In this document: piece after piece, positions 1-8,708 of the stretch
Numbering within the stretch: position 1 is the first letter of the stretch
Layout of the letters: each line of letters starts with the position of its first letter
Origin: Acidobacteriota bacterium
Lineage (GTDB): Bacteria > Acidobacteriota > Terriglobia > Terriglobales > Acidobacteriaceae
Length of the DNA stretch: 23,777 nucleotides
NCBI GenBank assembly: GCA_021802085.1
Contig: JAKAAZ010000020.1
Coordinates: 1 to 23,777, forward strand
Direction: 5' to 3'
The notes under the pieces: model-generated
Database searches by the model: none
Seen by the model: only the letters and a program-made list of their open reading frames with translations
What the model was told of the DNA's origin: nothing
Translations under genes and position numbers: made by a program

Positions 1-33
1 GGTGGAAGGAATGTCCGGGGTGGGAATGTCCAT
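1..33 (-). CDS. 5' end of an unidentified divergent gene (partial)
   Basis: An ATG at 33-31 on the minus strand opens a frame reading MDIPTPDIPST before leaving the window. A textbook Shine-Dalgarno AGGAGG (complement of 42-47) lies 8 nt upstream, which is the main reason to believe it. Only 11 residues are visible, so no function can be given. The gene is divergent from the TonB-dependent receptor gene, and its ribosome-binding site overlaps the palindrome at 44-68. Confidence 0.45.
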   Translation of the reverse strand, partial: MDIPTPDIPST

Positions 34-43
34 ACTCGAATCC

Positions 44-68
44 TCCTGCCGTATATCATACGGTAGGA
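44..68. promoter_or_regulatory. 25-bp palindrome overlapping the RBS of the left-edge gene
   Basis: Arms TCCTGCCGTAT (44-54) and ATACGGTAGGA (58-68) are complementary over 11 positions. One pair is G-T, which would be a wobble in RNA, and the spacer is 3 nt (ATC). The left arm overlaps the AGGAGG ribosome-binding site of the minus-strand gene. It could be an operator for a dimeric regulator or an mRNA hairpin hiding the ribosome-binding site. The sequence does not decide between these. It lies in the divergent spacer shared with the receptor gene. Confidence 0.45.
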
Positions 69-182
69 ATAAGCATAAATCCCGCTCATTCTTCCACGCG
101 CCACTCTGCTGACGTGCGCCCTGGATCCCCCAAAGTCTTTACAAAAGCCTTTACATATGATATCGCCATATATCGGAAAAGA

Positions 183-212
183 TTGACAATATATTATGCG
201 TGCACCTAATAT
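183..212 (+). promoter_or_regulatory. Candidate sigma-70-type promoter of the TonB-dependent receptor gene
   Basis: A perfect -35 hexamer TTGACA (183-188) is followed after 18 bp by TAATAT (207-212), which matches TATAAT at 4 of 6 positions. Transcription would start near 219, giving a leader of about 34 nt that contains AGGAG (241-245) before the ATG at 253. The surrounding 130-220 stretch is markedly AT-rich. Two direct copies of CTTTACA (137-143 and 149-155) lie just upstream and might be activator half-sites. Confidence 0.5.
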
Positions 213-252
213 TCTCTCCTGAGTTCGCGACATCTGTTTCAGGAGTTGAAAA

Positions 253-3200
253 ATGGTGACTGGCAGTAGGAAAACAATCATCCGTAATTTGCAGCGATTG
301 CTGCAATGGTTTGTCTACACAGGTTGCATCTTGATCTTCAGTCATTCGGGCGTAACATTTGCCCAGTTCCTCGATCAAGGAGGAATCACTGGGATAGTTC
401 AGGACCAGACCGGTGCGGTCGTTCCCGGAGCGCATGTCACACTGACAAGCACAGACACGGGTCTTCAGCTACATGCCACCACGAATGGCAGTGGCGCCTA
501 TGTTTTCTCTCCCATTACGATTGGCCACTATAAAGTAAGTGTCTCAGCGCCCGGATTTCAAACCGCGACGCAGGAAAATTTAACGGTGAATATGGGGGCG
601 AGGCTCAATATACCATTCAAGCTCACCCCGGGAACTGTCAACCAATCCGTGACCGTGACCACCGCTCCTGCTTTGCTGCAGACCCAGGAAAGCTCCGTCG
701 GGCAAATCGTCACGACGGAGCAAATCAACGATACGCCGCTCAATGGACGCAATTGGGTGTTCATGGTCCAGCTGACTCCAGGTGCTGTTCCTTCGGACTC
801 AAGAGCGAAAGGAAGCGGGGACTTCAATGCGAACGGATTGCGCGCCGAACAGAATGATTTCATACTCGACGGAATGGACAATAAGACTATTACCGTCGAT
901 TACTTGGGCGGCTCCAGCTACCTTGTCAGTCCACCGCCGGATGCGCTCGCGGAGTTCCAGGTCACCACGGCGGACTATAGCGCGGAATTTGGGCATTCCG
1001 CCGGCGCGGTTGTGGATGCCAGCATTAAGTCGGGCACAAACCAAATACATGGAGATCTTTGGGAATACTGGCGCAACAATATTCTGGATGCGCGCGATTT
1101 CGATGCTTTAACCATTCCTGAATTCAGGGAAAACCTATTCGGGGCGACGCTTGGCCTTCCGATTATAAAGAACAGGCTGTTTTTCTTTGGCGATGTGCAG
1201 GCAAACCGCATCGCCGCGGGTCAGCCATACACGCAGAATGTGCCCACTCTTCTGGAACGCCAGGGCAATTTCACGGAATTGCTGAATCCATCCTTGACCG
1301 GCGAATCCAAGCCAGTCACTCTGTATGAGCCAAACTCCGGTGGCACCGCACCGCTGGTTTACAACGGCCAGCAAAATGTATTCGGCCCCAACCAGATCGA
1401 CCCCGTCGCGCAAAATATTCTGAAGCTTTATCCGCTGCCGAACGCCAACAACGGGAAGACCTATGCCAACAATGTGCAAAATCTCAGTCAGCCGGAGAAT
1501 ACCTTTCAGTGGGACACGCGAGTCGACTATGACATTACCCAAAAAGATCAAGCATTCGCGCGATTCAGCTATAACAACTCCATGGGCAACTATGCCGGAC
1601 CGTTAGGACCGATCCTCGACGGCAGTTGCGGGGAGGGCTCCGATTGCGTCAGCGGACTGCAAGTGAATTATGGAAACAGTTTCGTCGCCAGCGAAACTCA
1701 TATCTTCACCCCGACACTGGTCAATGAGCTGCGTTTCGGCTACGACTACGGGCATTTCGATACTTACCAACTCAACTTCACCAAAGATATCGCGACCACT
1801 CTGGGGCTGGGTGGAATGCCGTTTGGAAAGGGATACAAGGACAACGGCGGCTTGCCACAGATTGGAATCGCCGGCATCGCGCAGGCCGGTACCCATGCCT
1901 ATCGCCCGGAAGAAGAATTCGAGAATGAATATGAAATCCTGGACAACGTTTCCAAGACACTAGGCCGGCACACGCTCAAGCTGGGTGGGAGCGCGCAAAG
2001 CATCCGTTCCTATACCCTGGAGGCGCCAGTCGGCCATGGGGCTTATAATTTCTCAGGATTTTTCACCAGCGCCAATGGCGCGGCGTTCACGGGAAATGGT
2101 CAGGCCGACTTCCTGGCAGACCAGATGAATAGCGGGCAAATCGGTCCATCCACCCCATTCAACGATGCCCAATGGAACATATCCGGCTATGCTCAGGACG
2201 ATTGGCGGACCACGCAGCGACTTACATTGAACCTGGGCCTGCGTTACGACTGGTTTCAACCGTATAAGGAAATGGCCGGGCGGCAAGCCAGTTTTTTCCC
2301 TACCGGCACGCCGGGGCTCTCGACAGGATCGGGAACTCTTAGCTACCCGATCCAAGACCAGGGGAAGCTGCCATTTTCCGCCGCTTTCCTGCAGAACCTA
2401 GCAACGGACAATATTAAACTGCAATATTCCAGCCGGCCCGCACTTACCAAGGAACAAGTTCTCAACTTCAGTCCGCGAGTCGGCTTTGCTTATTCGATAT
2501 ATCCCACAACCGTATTGCGCGGCGGGTTCGGCATGTTCTACCAGGGCGAGCAAAATGCGGGAGCGGCATTGAATCTAGGAACCAACTACCCGTTTGTTTT
2601 CGCCGACTCCTTCCCTTCGCCCACCTGCAACCCAAAGGCTCCTCCTTGCTTGAGCGATGGATATACCCTCGAACAGGGATTTCAGTCGATCATCAATCAG
2701 GGGTTGAGTACGTTTCTTGCCAATCCCAGCTTGAATGGCATGAATACAAACCTGAAAACAACCTACGCGATGGATTACAACCTTACCCTGCAAAGAGCGT
2801 TCAGCAACAATCTGGTTGGGACCATAGGCTATGTAGGAACGGTGGGCAGACATCTACCGTATAACATCAATCCCAATAACACCACGGTATTGGCTTCGCC
2901 TGGAGTCAACCTGCAGCCACTGCTTCCATTTCCTCAATTCGGCGGTTTCAGCGTTCTTGACTACGAGGGAATATCTTCCTATAACTCGTTGCAGACCAAG
3001 CTGGAAAAACGCATGGCCAACGGACTCGACTTTCTTGCCACGTATGTGTGGGGCCATGCGCTGGACGATGCCTCCGAGCCGCTGGGCGGCACCGTTAGCT
3101 ACAGGGACGAAAACATCATCCCCGTCCGTCAGGAATATTCGAACTCCGGCTGGGACACTCGCCACAGATTTACACTCAACGGCTATTATCAGCTTCCGTT

Positions 3201-3798
3201 CGGGGCCGGAACTGGGCACGTCATCCATTCCCGGGCGATGAACAGCGTTCTCGGAGGGTGGGCAACAAACTTAACATTTCAAGTGCAGACAGGACAGCCA
3301 TTCACAGTAGGCATCGCAGACATCACGCCCGCGACCGGCGGCAACAAAAGAGCGATCGTCGTGAGAAATCCATTCGTGGGAGGCGGTTCGCCGGATCCTA
3401 CCAATCCAACCATTACCTGTCCCGCAAAAGTACGCACCCTGCAGCACTGGTACAACCCATGCGCGTTCAGGAACCCGCTGCCCGGCACGCTGATCCCCAA
3501 GGGCACATATGTGAGCGGCGCGGCGGCGGTGGCGTATTTGGGGGGTAGAAGCAATACCGTCTACGGTCCGGGCTTCAACCGGCTCGATATGTCGCTCTTC
3601 AAGAACTTCCCAACATTTCGTCAGCAGTTTTTGCAATTTCGCGTGGACGTGTTCAATCTCGCCAATACCCCGGAATGGGCCGATCCGAGCAATAGCAGCG
3701 ACGGTCAAACTGGCGGCCTGATTACTTCAGCTCGAACAGGACAGGTCTACACCCCAGACGCCCGTTTCTTTCAACTTTCAGCCAAATACGTATTTTAG
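253..3798 (+). CDS. Oar-like TonB-dependent outer-membrane receptor with carboxypeptidase-regulatory-like domain
   Basis: A 1181-residue protein. A signal peptide covers about residues 1-37 (hydrophobic YTGCILIF, cleavage near TFA/Q). An Ig-like carboxypeptidase-regulatory fold follows at about 42-125 (GGITGIVQDQTGAVVPGA, then TNGSGAYVF). Next is a TonB plug with LNGRNWVFMVQLTPGAV and FILDGMD. A long beta-barrel rich in alternating aromatic strands follows and ends in the outer-membrane signature LSAKYVF with terminal Phe. This is the Oar-type receptor family that is expanded in Acidobacteriota. Members are thought to import or bind large, often carbohydrate-derived, substrates, but no substrate can be read from the sequence. 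The ATG at 253 has AGGAG 7 nt upstream. It is transcribed alone, and its energy would come from the TonB-ExbBD system encoded at 8781-11508. Identification is firm; substrate is unknown. Confidence 0.93.
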   Translation: MVTGSRKTIIRNLQRLLQWFVYTGCILIFSHSGVTFAQFLDQGGITGIVQDQTGAVVPGAHVTLTSTDTGLQLHATTNGSGAYVFSPITIGHYKVSVSAPGFQTATQENLTVNMGARLNIPFKLTPGTVNQSVTVTTAPALLQTQESSVGQIVTTEQINDTPLNGRNWVFMVQLTPGAVPSDSRAKGSGDFNANGLRAEQNDFILDGMDNKTITVDYLGGSSYLVSPPPDALAEFQVTTADYSAEFGHSAGAVVDASIKSGTNQIHGDLWEYWRNNILDARDFDALTIPEFRENLFGATLGLPIIKNRLFFFGDVQANRIAAGQPYTQNVPTLLERQGNFTELLNPSLTGESKPVTLYEPNSGGTAPLVYNGQQNVFGPNQIDPVAQNILKLYPLPNANNGKTYANNVQNLSQPENTFQWDTRVDYDITQKDQAFARFSYNNSMGNYAGPLGPILDGSCGEGSDCVSGLQVNYGNSFVASETHIFTPTLVNELRFGYDYGHFDTYQLNFTKDIATTLGLGGMPFGKGYKDNGGLPQIGIAGIAQAGTHAYRPEEEFENEYEILDNVSKTLGRHTLKLGGSAQSIRSYTLEAPVGHGAYNFSGFFTSANGAAFTGNGQADFLADQMNSGQIGPSTPFNDAQWNISGYAQDDWRTTQRLTLNLGLRYDWFQPYKEMAGRQASFFPTGTPGLSTGSGTLSYPIQDQGKLPFSAAFLQNLATDNIKLQYSSRPALTKEQVLNFSPRVGFAYSIYPTTVLRGGFGMFYQGEQNAGAALNLGTNYPFVFADSFPSPTCNPKAPPCLSDGYTLEQGFQSIINQGLSTFLANPSLNGMNTNLKTTYAMDYNLTLQRAFSNNLVGTIGYVGTVGRHLPYNINPNNTTVLASPGVNLQPLLPFPQFGGFSVLDYEGISSYNSLQTKLEKRMANGLDFLATYVWGHALDDASEPLGGTVSYRDENIIPVRQEYSNSGWDTRHRFTLNGYYQLPFGAGTGHVIHSRAMNSVLGGWATNLTFQVQTGQPFTVGIADITPATGGNKRAIVVRNPFVGGGSPDPTNPTITCPAKVRTLQHWYNPCAFRNPLPGTLIPKGTYVSGAAAVAYLGGRSNTVYGPGFNRLDMSLFKNFPTFRQQFLQFRVDVFNLANTPEWADPSNSSDGQTGGLITSARTGQVYTPDARFFQLSAKYVF

Positions 3799-3816
3799 CT
3801 GAGACGCTCCACGGAA

Positions 3817-3835
3817 CCAGGGATTCCATCCCTGG
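3817..3835 (+). terminator. Hairpin after the receptor gene, possible weak terminator
   Basis: A perfect 8-bp inverted repeat (CCAGGGAT, TCC loop, ATCCCTGG) begins 18 nt after the receptor stop codon. No T-tract follows, so it is not a classical intrinsic terminator. It may be a 3'-end-protecting hairpin or a Rho-associated site between the receptor gene and tgt. Confidence 0.35.
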
Positions 3836-3893
3836 AAGGAGGACTGGAGGCTGGCGACGGGCTGGCCTCCGCTCCCCATACAATTCAGAAAGC

Positions 3894-5048
3894 ATGTCGC
3901 TTTCGTTCAGCATTCAAGCCACAGACGGTACGGCGCGGCGCGCGACGATGACGCTGCCGCATGGCGCGGTGGAAACGCCCATTTTTATGCCTGTGGGCAC
4001 GGCGGCCACAGTGAAGGCGGTTCCGCAGAATATGCTGGAAGATGTAGGCACGCAGATTTTGCTGGGCAATACCTATCATCTCTATCTGCGGCCGGGGCAT
4101 GAGCGCATTCGCCGCCTGGGCGGACTGCACCAATTCATGAGCTGGTCGCATCCGATCCTGACCGACTCCGGCGGCTTTCAGGTGTTCAGTCTGAATCATC
4201 TGCGCAAGGTGACGGAAGAGGGCGTGCGGTTTCGCTCGCACATCGATGGCTCGGCACATTTTTTTTCGCCGGAGCATTCGATGGAAGTGCAGATTGCCCT
4301 GGGCGCAGACATTGCCATGGTGTTCGACGAGTGCACGGAGTATCCGGCGACGCGGGAACGCGCGCGCGAGTCGCTGGACCTGACGATGCGCTGGGCGCGA
4401 CGGAGCCGGGAGTATTTTCTGGCGCACGCGGAAGAAGTTCCCTGGTTCGCGGAATTCGATGGGCAGACGCCGAGCCTGTTCGGCATTGTGCAGGGCGGCA
4501 TGTATGAGGATCTGCGCCGTGAGTCGGCGGAACGGCTGGTGGAGTTGGATCTGCCGGGCTACGCCATTGGCGGATTGAGCGTGGGCGAGCCGCGGGAACA
4601 CACGCGCGCGGTGATTGAGTCGACGCTGCCGCTGCTGCCTGCGGACAAGCCGCGCTATGTGATGGGCGTCGGCTATCCGGACGAAATTGTGGAATATGCG
4701 GCGATGGGCGTGGACATGATGGACTGTGTGCTGCCGACGCGGGCGGCGCGCCACGGCCTGCTATTTACCCGGGAAGGCAGGATGAACATTAAAAATCAGC
4801 GGTACGCGGAGGACCAGAATCCCCCGGACCCGGAATGCGGCTGCATGGTCTGCGGGCGCTATACGCGGGCCTATCTGCGGCATCTCGCCATGTCCCAGGA
4901 GCCGCTGGGCGGAGCGCTGAACAGCATCCACAATCTGTATGCGTACCTTGACACGATGCGGTTGGTACGCGATTCTATTTCCTTGGGTACGCTAGCCGGA
5001 TTGGCCAGTCGTGTGTGCGGACGGTCGCGCGCGCATGATGTAAGCTAG
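3894..5048 (+). CDS. tgt: tRNA-guanine(34) transglycosylase (queuine/preQ1 tRNA-ribosyltransferase)
   Basis: Exchanges guanine-34 of GUN-anticodon tRNAs (Asp, Asn, His, Tyr) for preQ1 in queuosine synthesis; cytosolic. At 384 residues it matches the bacterial family length (about 375). Visible landmarks are DSGGFQVFSL with the general acid/base Asp at about 91, FDEC at about 145, GIVQGG at about 197, YAIGGLSVGE at about 223, and the nucleophile Asp-277 in DCVLPTR. The zinc ligands are Cys315, Cys317, Cys320 and His346 (CGCMVC then SIHNLY). No catalytic residue is missing. The start at 3894 lacks a convincing Shine-Dalgarno (only AGAAAG at 3887-3892) but gives the usual family N-terminus. It sits upstream of yajC-secD-secF, the same order as in many proteobacteria. 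Confidence 0.97.
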   Translation: MSLSFSIQATDGTARRATMTLPHGAVETPIFMPVGTAATVKAVPQNMLEDVGTQILLGNTYHLYLRPGHERIRRLGGLHQFMSWSHPILTDSGGFQVFSLNHLRKVTEEGVRFRSHIDGSAHFFSPEHSMEVQIALGADIAMVFDECTEYPATRERARESLDLTMRWARRSREYFLAHAEEVPWFAEFDGQTPSLFGIVQGGMYEDLRRESAERLVELDLPGYAIGGLSVGEPREHTRAVIESTLPLLPADKPRYVMGVGYPDEIVEYAAMGVDMMDCVLPTRAARHGLLFTREGRMNIKNQRYAEDQNPPDPECGCMVCGRYTRAYLRHLAMSQEPLGGALNSIHNLYAYLDTMRLVRDSISLGTLAGLASRVCGRSRAHDVS

Positions 5049-5234
5049 AAGATTCAGGGCAAACCCAGACGACCCACACGCTACCCGCTTGGATGGTAGA
5101 TGCAGGAAATTGAGATGGAGCGGGAAGCAGTTTTCTGGCTCGCGCAATTGCCGGCAGCAGGAATTTCACATTGGACCACCGGCCCCGCCTCCTAAAAAAA
5201 GACTGGCTGCCGCAAGACAAGAGGAAAGCACCGC

Positions 5235-5549
5235 ATGACCTCGCTTCTTTGTTTCGCCGCGAACCCGCTGCAGAGCCTGACTACGTTCGCGCCATTCATC
5301 CTTATCTTTGTCGTCTTTTATCTGTTCATGATTCGTCCTGGCCAGAGGCGGCAGAAGACATGGCAGGAGATGCTGTCCAAGTTGAAGTCGGGTGACCGGG
5401 TCACCACCACGGGCGGCATTCGGGGAGTGGTGATTTCCGTGAAGGAAGACATCGTTCAACTGCGCGTGGCGCCGGACAATATCAAACTGGAAGTCGTCAA
5501 ATCCGCGATTGCCAGCGTCACCACGGACGAGGACCAATCGAAGCCATGA
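5235..5549 (+). CDS. yajC: Sec translocase accessory subunit YajC
   Basis: A small inner-membrane protein (104 residues) that associates with SecDF and SecYEG during protein export. One transmembrane helix spans about residues 17-34 and runs into the family signature FYLFMIRPGQRRQK. The cytosolic domain has LKSGDRVTTTGGIRG at about 50-64, the most conserved part of YajC. The start ATG at 5235 has GAGGA at 5221-5225, 9 nt upstream. It lies 186 bp after tgt and 54 bp before secD, consistent with a yajC-secDF transcription unit. The tgt-yajC spacer shows no gene that I can support. Confidence 0.95.
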   Translation: MTSLLCFAANPLQSLTTFAPFILIFVVFYLFMIRPGQRRQKTWQEMLSKLKSGDRVTTTGGIRGVVISVKEDIVQLRVAPDNIKLEVVKSAIASVTTDEDQSKP

Positions 5550-5603
5550 ATCGTGACGCCGGCCGGAAATCCCCACAATTTAGCAGCACCTTTGTAGACC
5601 TCC

Positions 5604-7217
5604 ATGCGTAAGAACCTGACTCAAAAAACCATCCTGATCCTCGCCATCCTGCTGATCTTTATCGGGGGCTTCGTCGGCATTCCCAAGGGATTCAGTCCGG
5701 CGGCGGTGAAGCAATCGATCACGGACCGCATTCATCTCGGACTCGACTTAAGCGGCGGCACCCACCTGATTTTGCAGGTGATGGTGTCGGAAGCCGTGGG
5801 CGCGACCAGCGACAGCGACCTGCAGCGCATCCTCACGGATCTGCAGACGGCCAGCGCGACGGGAGCGACAGCGACCAAGCCGGACCCGAAAGGGCAGCCG
5901 CAGATCATTCGCGTGACCGGCGTGCCGCTGGATAAAGACAACGCGGTGCGGTCCGTACTGGAAGACCATTACGCGGCGCAGTACGACATTGCTTCCGGCG
6001 CCGACAACTCCTACACGCTGACGATGAAGGTCTCGGTGGTGCGGGACATCGAACAGCGCGCATTGCAGCAGTCGATTGAGACCATCCGCGAGCGCATCGA
6101 TAACCTGGGCGTGAGCGAGCCGGTGATTGAGGAGTATGGTCCGGGAACGAACGAGATTCTGGTGGAGTTACCGGGCATCGACGATCCAGGCCGGGTGAAG
6201 GACGTGATCCAGTCGACGGCGCGGCTGGAAATTCACGAAGTTCTGGGCGGACCGTATCCTGACCAGCAAGCTGCGTTACAGGGAAATGGTGGGACGCTGC
6301 CGGTGAATTCGGAGCTGCTGAAGGCTGAGGAAGGCGCCAACGCGGGCGGCCAGTACTACCTGCTGAACAGAATTCCGATTGTGGCGGGCACCGAATTCCG
6401 CGATGCGCAGCCGTCGACGGACGTGAACGGACGTCCCGATGTCAGTTTTACGTTGACGACTTCCGGTGGGGACCATTTTTACCAGTACACCAGCGCGAAC
6501 ATTGGCAAGAGCATGGCGATTGTGCTGGACAACAGCGTCCGCGAAGTGGCGACCATCGAGGGCGCGATTCGCGATCAGGGACAGATTTCCGGCGGCGGGA
6601 TTACGCAGGAGGAAGCGCAGAATCTATCGCTGATGCTGCGCACCGGCGCGTTGCCGGCTTCGATCCACTTTCTGGAGGAGCGCACCATTGGGCCCTCGCT
6701 GGGCGCGGACTCCATCCGTCATGGCGTAGAGGCGGCAATCGCGGGTTTGATCGCGGTGCTGGCGTTCATGCTGTTCTATTACCATGGCGCGGGCATCAAT
6801 GCGGACCTGGCGTTGATTCTGAACCTGGTGATTCTGCTGGGATTCATGGGATATACGCACGCGACGCTGACGTTGCCGGGAATTGCTGGAGTGATTCTGA
6901 CCATCGGTATGGGCGTGGATTCCAACGTACTGATCTTTGAGCGAATACGGGAAGAACTGCGGGCGGGAAAGTCGCCCGCCGCAGCCGTCGATCAGGGCTT
7001 CTCCCATGCCTTCCAGACCATTATCGATACGCACGTAACGACGATCGTTTCCGCCGCCATCTTGTTCCTGTTCGGAACCGGACCGGTCAAGGGTTTCGCC
7101 ACCACGCTGGTGTTTGGTTTGCTGGCGAACCTGTTTACCGCGGTGTTTGTCTCGCGGGTTATTTTTGAAGCGAATTTGAACCGCAGGCAGCGCGGCGAGG
7201 CGATTTCGATCGGGTAA
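5604..7217 (+). CDS. secD: Protein translocase subunit SecD
   Basis: Inner-membrane RND-type subunit that uses the proton gradient to pull exported proteins through SecYEG on the periplasmic side. It has 537 residues, somewhat shorter than E. coli SecD (615). Helix 1 is at about 8-27, followed by LGLDLSGGTHL at about 48, then the periplasmic P1 domain with the IRERIDNLGVSEPVI block. Five C-terminal helices begin near 380. The characteristic IGMGVDSNVLIFERIREEL segment lies near 435-453, with the conserved Asp important for proton coupling. The C-terminus ends in a positively charged tail. No strong Shine-Dalgarno precedes the ATG at 5604, so translational coupling to yajC is possible. A palindromic repeat separates it from secF. 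Confidence 0.96.
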   Translation: MRKNLTQKTILILAILLIFIGGFVGIPKGFSPAAVKQSITDRIHLGLDLSGGTHLILQVMVSEAVGATSDSDLQRILTDLQTASATGATATKPDPKGQPQIIRVTGVPLDKDNAVRSVLEDHYAAQYDIASGADNSYTLTMKVSVVRDIEQRALQQSIETIRERIDNLGVSEPVIEEYGPGTNEILVELPGIDDPGRVKDVIQSTARLEIHEVLGGPYPDQQAALQGNGGTLPVNSELLKAEEGANAGGQYYLLNRIPIVAGTEFRDAQPSTDVNGRPDVSFTLTTSGGDHFYQYTSANIGKSMAIVLDNSVREVATIEGAIRDQGQISGGGITQEEAQNLSLMLRTGALPASIHFLEERTIGPSLGADSIRHGVEAAIAGLIAVLAFMLFYYHGAGINADLALILNLVILLGFMGYTHATLTLPGIAGVILTIGMGVDSNVLIFERIREELRAGKSPAAAVDQGFSHAFQTIIDTHVTTIVSAAILFLFGTGPVKGFATTLVFGLLANLFTAVFVSRVIFEANLNRRQRGEAISIG

Positions 7218-7243
7218 GGCTGGGTGAACTAAGTCAAGAAGGA

Positions 7244-7343
7244 GTCATTCTGAACGAAGTGTAGCGGAGTGAAGAATCCAGAAGGTATTTGCGTGGATTG
7301 CACCGCCTTCACCCTCTGATTTCTTCGTTTCACTCAGAATGAC
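7244..7343. repeat. REP-like dispersed palindromic repeat, copy 1 (between secD and secF)
   Basis: The ends are a perfect 10-bp inverted repeat, GTCATTCTGA (7244-7253) and TCAGAATGAC (7334-7343). Inner segments GAAGAATCCAGA and TCTGATTTCTTCG are also roughly complementary, so the unit can fold into a long imperfect hairpin. A second copy lies at 13379-13502. The 73-bp core (7271-7343 against 13430-13502) is colinear without gaps, with an identical GAAGAATCCAGA and a closely matching 39-bp right end. A run of six T follows the unit at about 7352-7357. Confidence 0.85.
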
Positions 7344-7400
7344 AGGCACGGTTTTTTGAAGTGGTCCAAGAAAGTTTCGTAGCATGTATCGGAGCACGGC

Positions 7401-8606
7401 GTGGAATTTTTTCATGAAGTAAATATCGACTGGCTGGGAAAGAAGTGGTATTTTCTCGCCTTTTCGTTGATCTTCAGCATCTCGGGCCTGCTGTCGCTGT
7501 TCTTCTGGCGCGGGCTGCCGCTGGGGGTGGACTTCAAGGGCGGCACGCTCATCTATCTCAAGTTCGACCAGTCGCCGGACCTGAATCGCGTTCGACAGGC
7601 AGCCGACCGGGTCGGCTTGCACGATGTGAGTATTGTGAGGTTTGGGCACCCGGTGGACAACGAAATCATCGTTTCGCTGCCCCAGCGCGATACCAGGGAG
7701 GCTGAGCTCGATACCGGGCGGGCCGCCATTGTGCAGACGCTGCAACGAAATTATGCGCCCAACGGGGCTGCCAATGCCGGGAAGCTGGATCTGGACAACG
7801 CCACGCAGGAAACGCTCGCAGCTTTTTTGACGCAGGCCGATCCCATGCATCTTAACAATCCGGCGGTTGAGCAAGTGCGCTATCCGCAGATTGCAGACAC
7901 AATTTTGAACTATCGCGACAAGGTGAAAGATGGGCTGCTCGGCTCGATTGCCGAGCTGAATGGGCAAGTAGATTCGTCCGTGGCGGCGGCACTGGAGCAG
8001 GGGGCCTATTTATCCGGCTTCACGGTGCGCAATGTGGAGATTGTGGGGCCGCAGGTGGGCGCGCAACTGCGCCGCCAGGCATTGCTGGCCACGCTCTACT
8101 CGCTGGCCGGAATGCTGGTCTATCTGTGGTTCCGGTTTGAGCTGATCTATGGCGTGGCGGCGGTGGTGGCGGTCTTCCACGACACGCTGATTACGGTAGG
8201 GGCTTTCAGTCTGGCGAATCGCGAGATGACGTTGACCGTGGTGGCCGCGATCCTGACGCTGATCGGCTATTCCATGAACGACACCATCGTGGTGTTCGAT
8301 CGTATCCGCGAGAACCTGCGCCTGGTGCGCCGCGCCACGCTGTCCGAAATTGTGAACAAGAGCATCAACCAGACGCTGAGCCGAACCGTGTTGACCTCCG
8401 GCCTGACATTTTTGACGGTCTTGTCGCTGTTCTTATTTGGTGGAGAAGTGCTGAACGGTTTTTCGTTTGCCCTGGTCATCGGCATTTTGATCGGGACCTA
8501 CTCCTCGATTGCGGTGGCGGCACCGATGCTGGTTGCCTATCAGGACTGGCGGGCGAGGCGGGGCAAGGCGGCCGCGCTGCCGGCGGGGAAACGGGCGCGA
8601 ACATAG
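7401..8606 (+). CDS. secF: Protein translocase subunit SecF (with enlarged periplasmic domain)
   Basis: Partner of SecD in proton-driven protein export; inner membrane. Helix 1 is at about 17-37, followed by LGVDFKGGTLIYLKF, the SecF counterpart of the SecD motif. The conserved VEIVGPQVGAQLRRQA lies at about 212-227. Five C-terminal helices follow, including the signature YSMNDTIVVFDRIREN at about 291-306 and the conserved LSRTVLTSGLTFLTV. At 401 residues it is about 75 longer than E. coli SecF (323). The excess lies in the first periplasmic domain, roughly residues 105-205. The start is GTG at 7401 with GGAG 6 nt upstream; the nearby ATG at 7384 is in another frame. It is separated from secD by 183 bp holding a palindromic repeat, so the two may not be expressed in strict coupling. 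Confidence 0.95.
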   Translation: MEFFHEVNIDWLGKKWYFLAFSLIFSISGLLSLFFWRGLPLGVDFKGGTLIYLKFDQSPDLNRVRQAADRVGLHDVSIVRFGHPVDNEIIVSLPQRDTREAELDTGRAAIVQTLQRNYAPNGAANAGKLDLDNATQETLAAFLTQADPMHLNNPAVEQVRYPQIADTILNYRDKVKDGLLGSIAELNGQVDSSVAAALEQGAYLSGFTVRNVEIVGPQVGAQLRRQALLATLYSLAGMLVYLWFRFELIYGVAAVVAVFHDTLITVGAFSLANREMTLTVVAAILTLIGYSMNDTIVVFDRIRENLRLVRRATLSEIVNKSINQTLSRTVLTSGLTFLTVLSLFLFGGEVLNGFSFALVIGILIGTYSSIAVAAPMLVAYQDWRARRGKAAALPAGKRART

Positions 8607-8708
8607 ATGAAGACAAGCTTTCAGGACGTCAACGGCGATGCGGTGCGAACCGTGAGCGAAGCTGGGTGCCCGGCAAATGACCTGGCCACAATTATTTTTG
8701 AGTATCCG

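Noticed and set aside
3885..4754. A 289-codon minus-strand frame inside tgt, rich in Arg and His.
   Set aside because: Antisense shadow of tgt with the composition typical of reversed GC-rich coding sequence.
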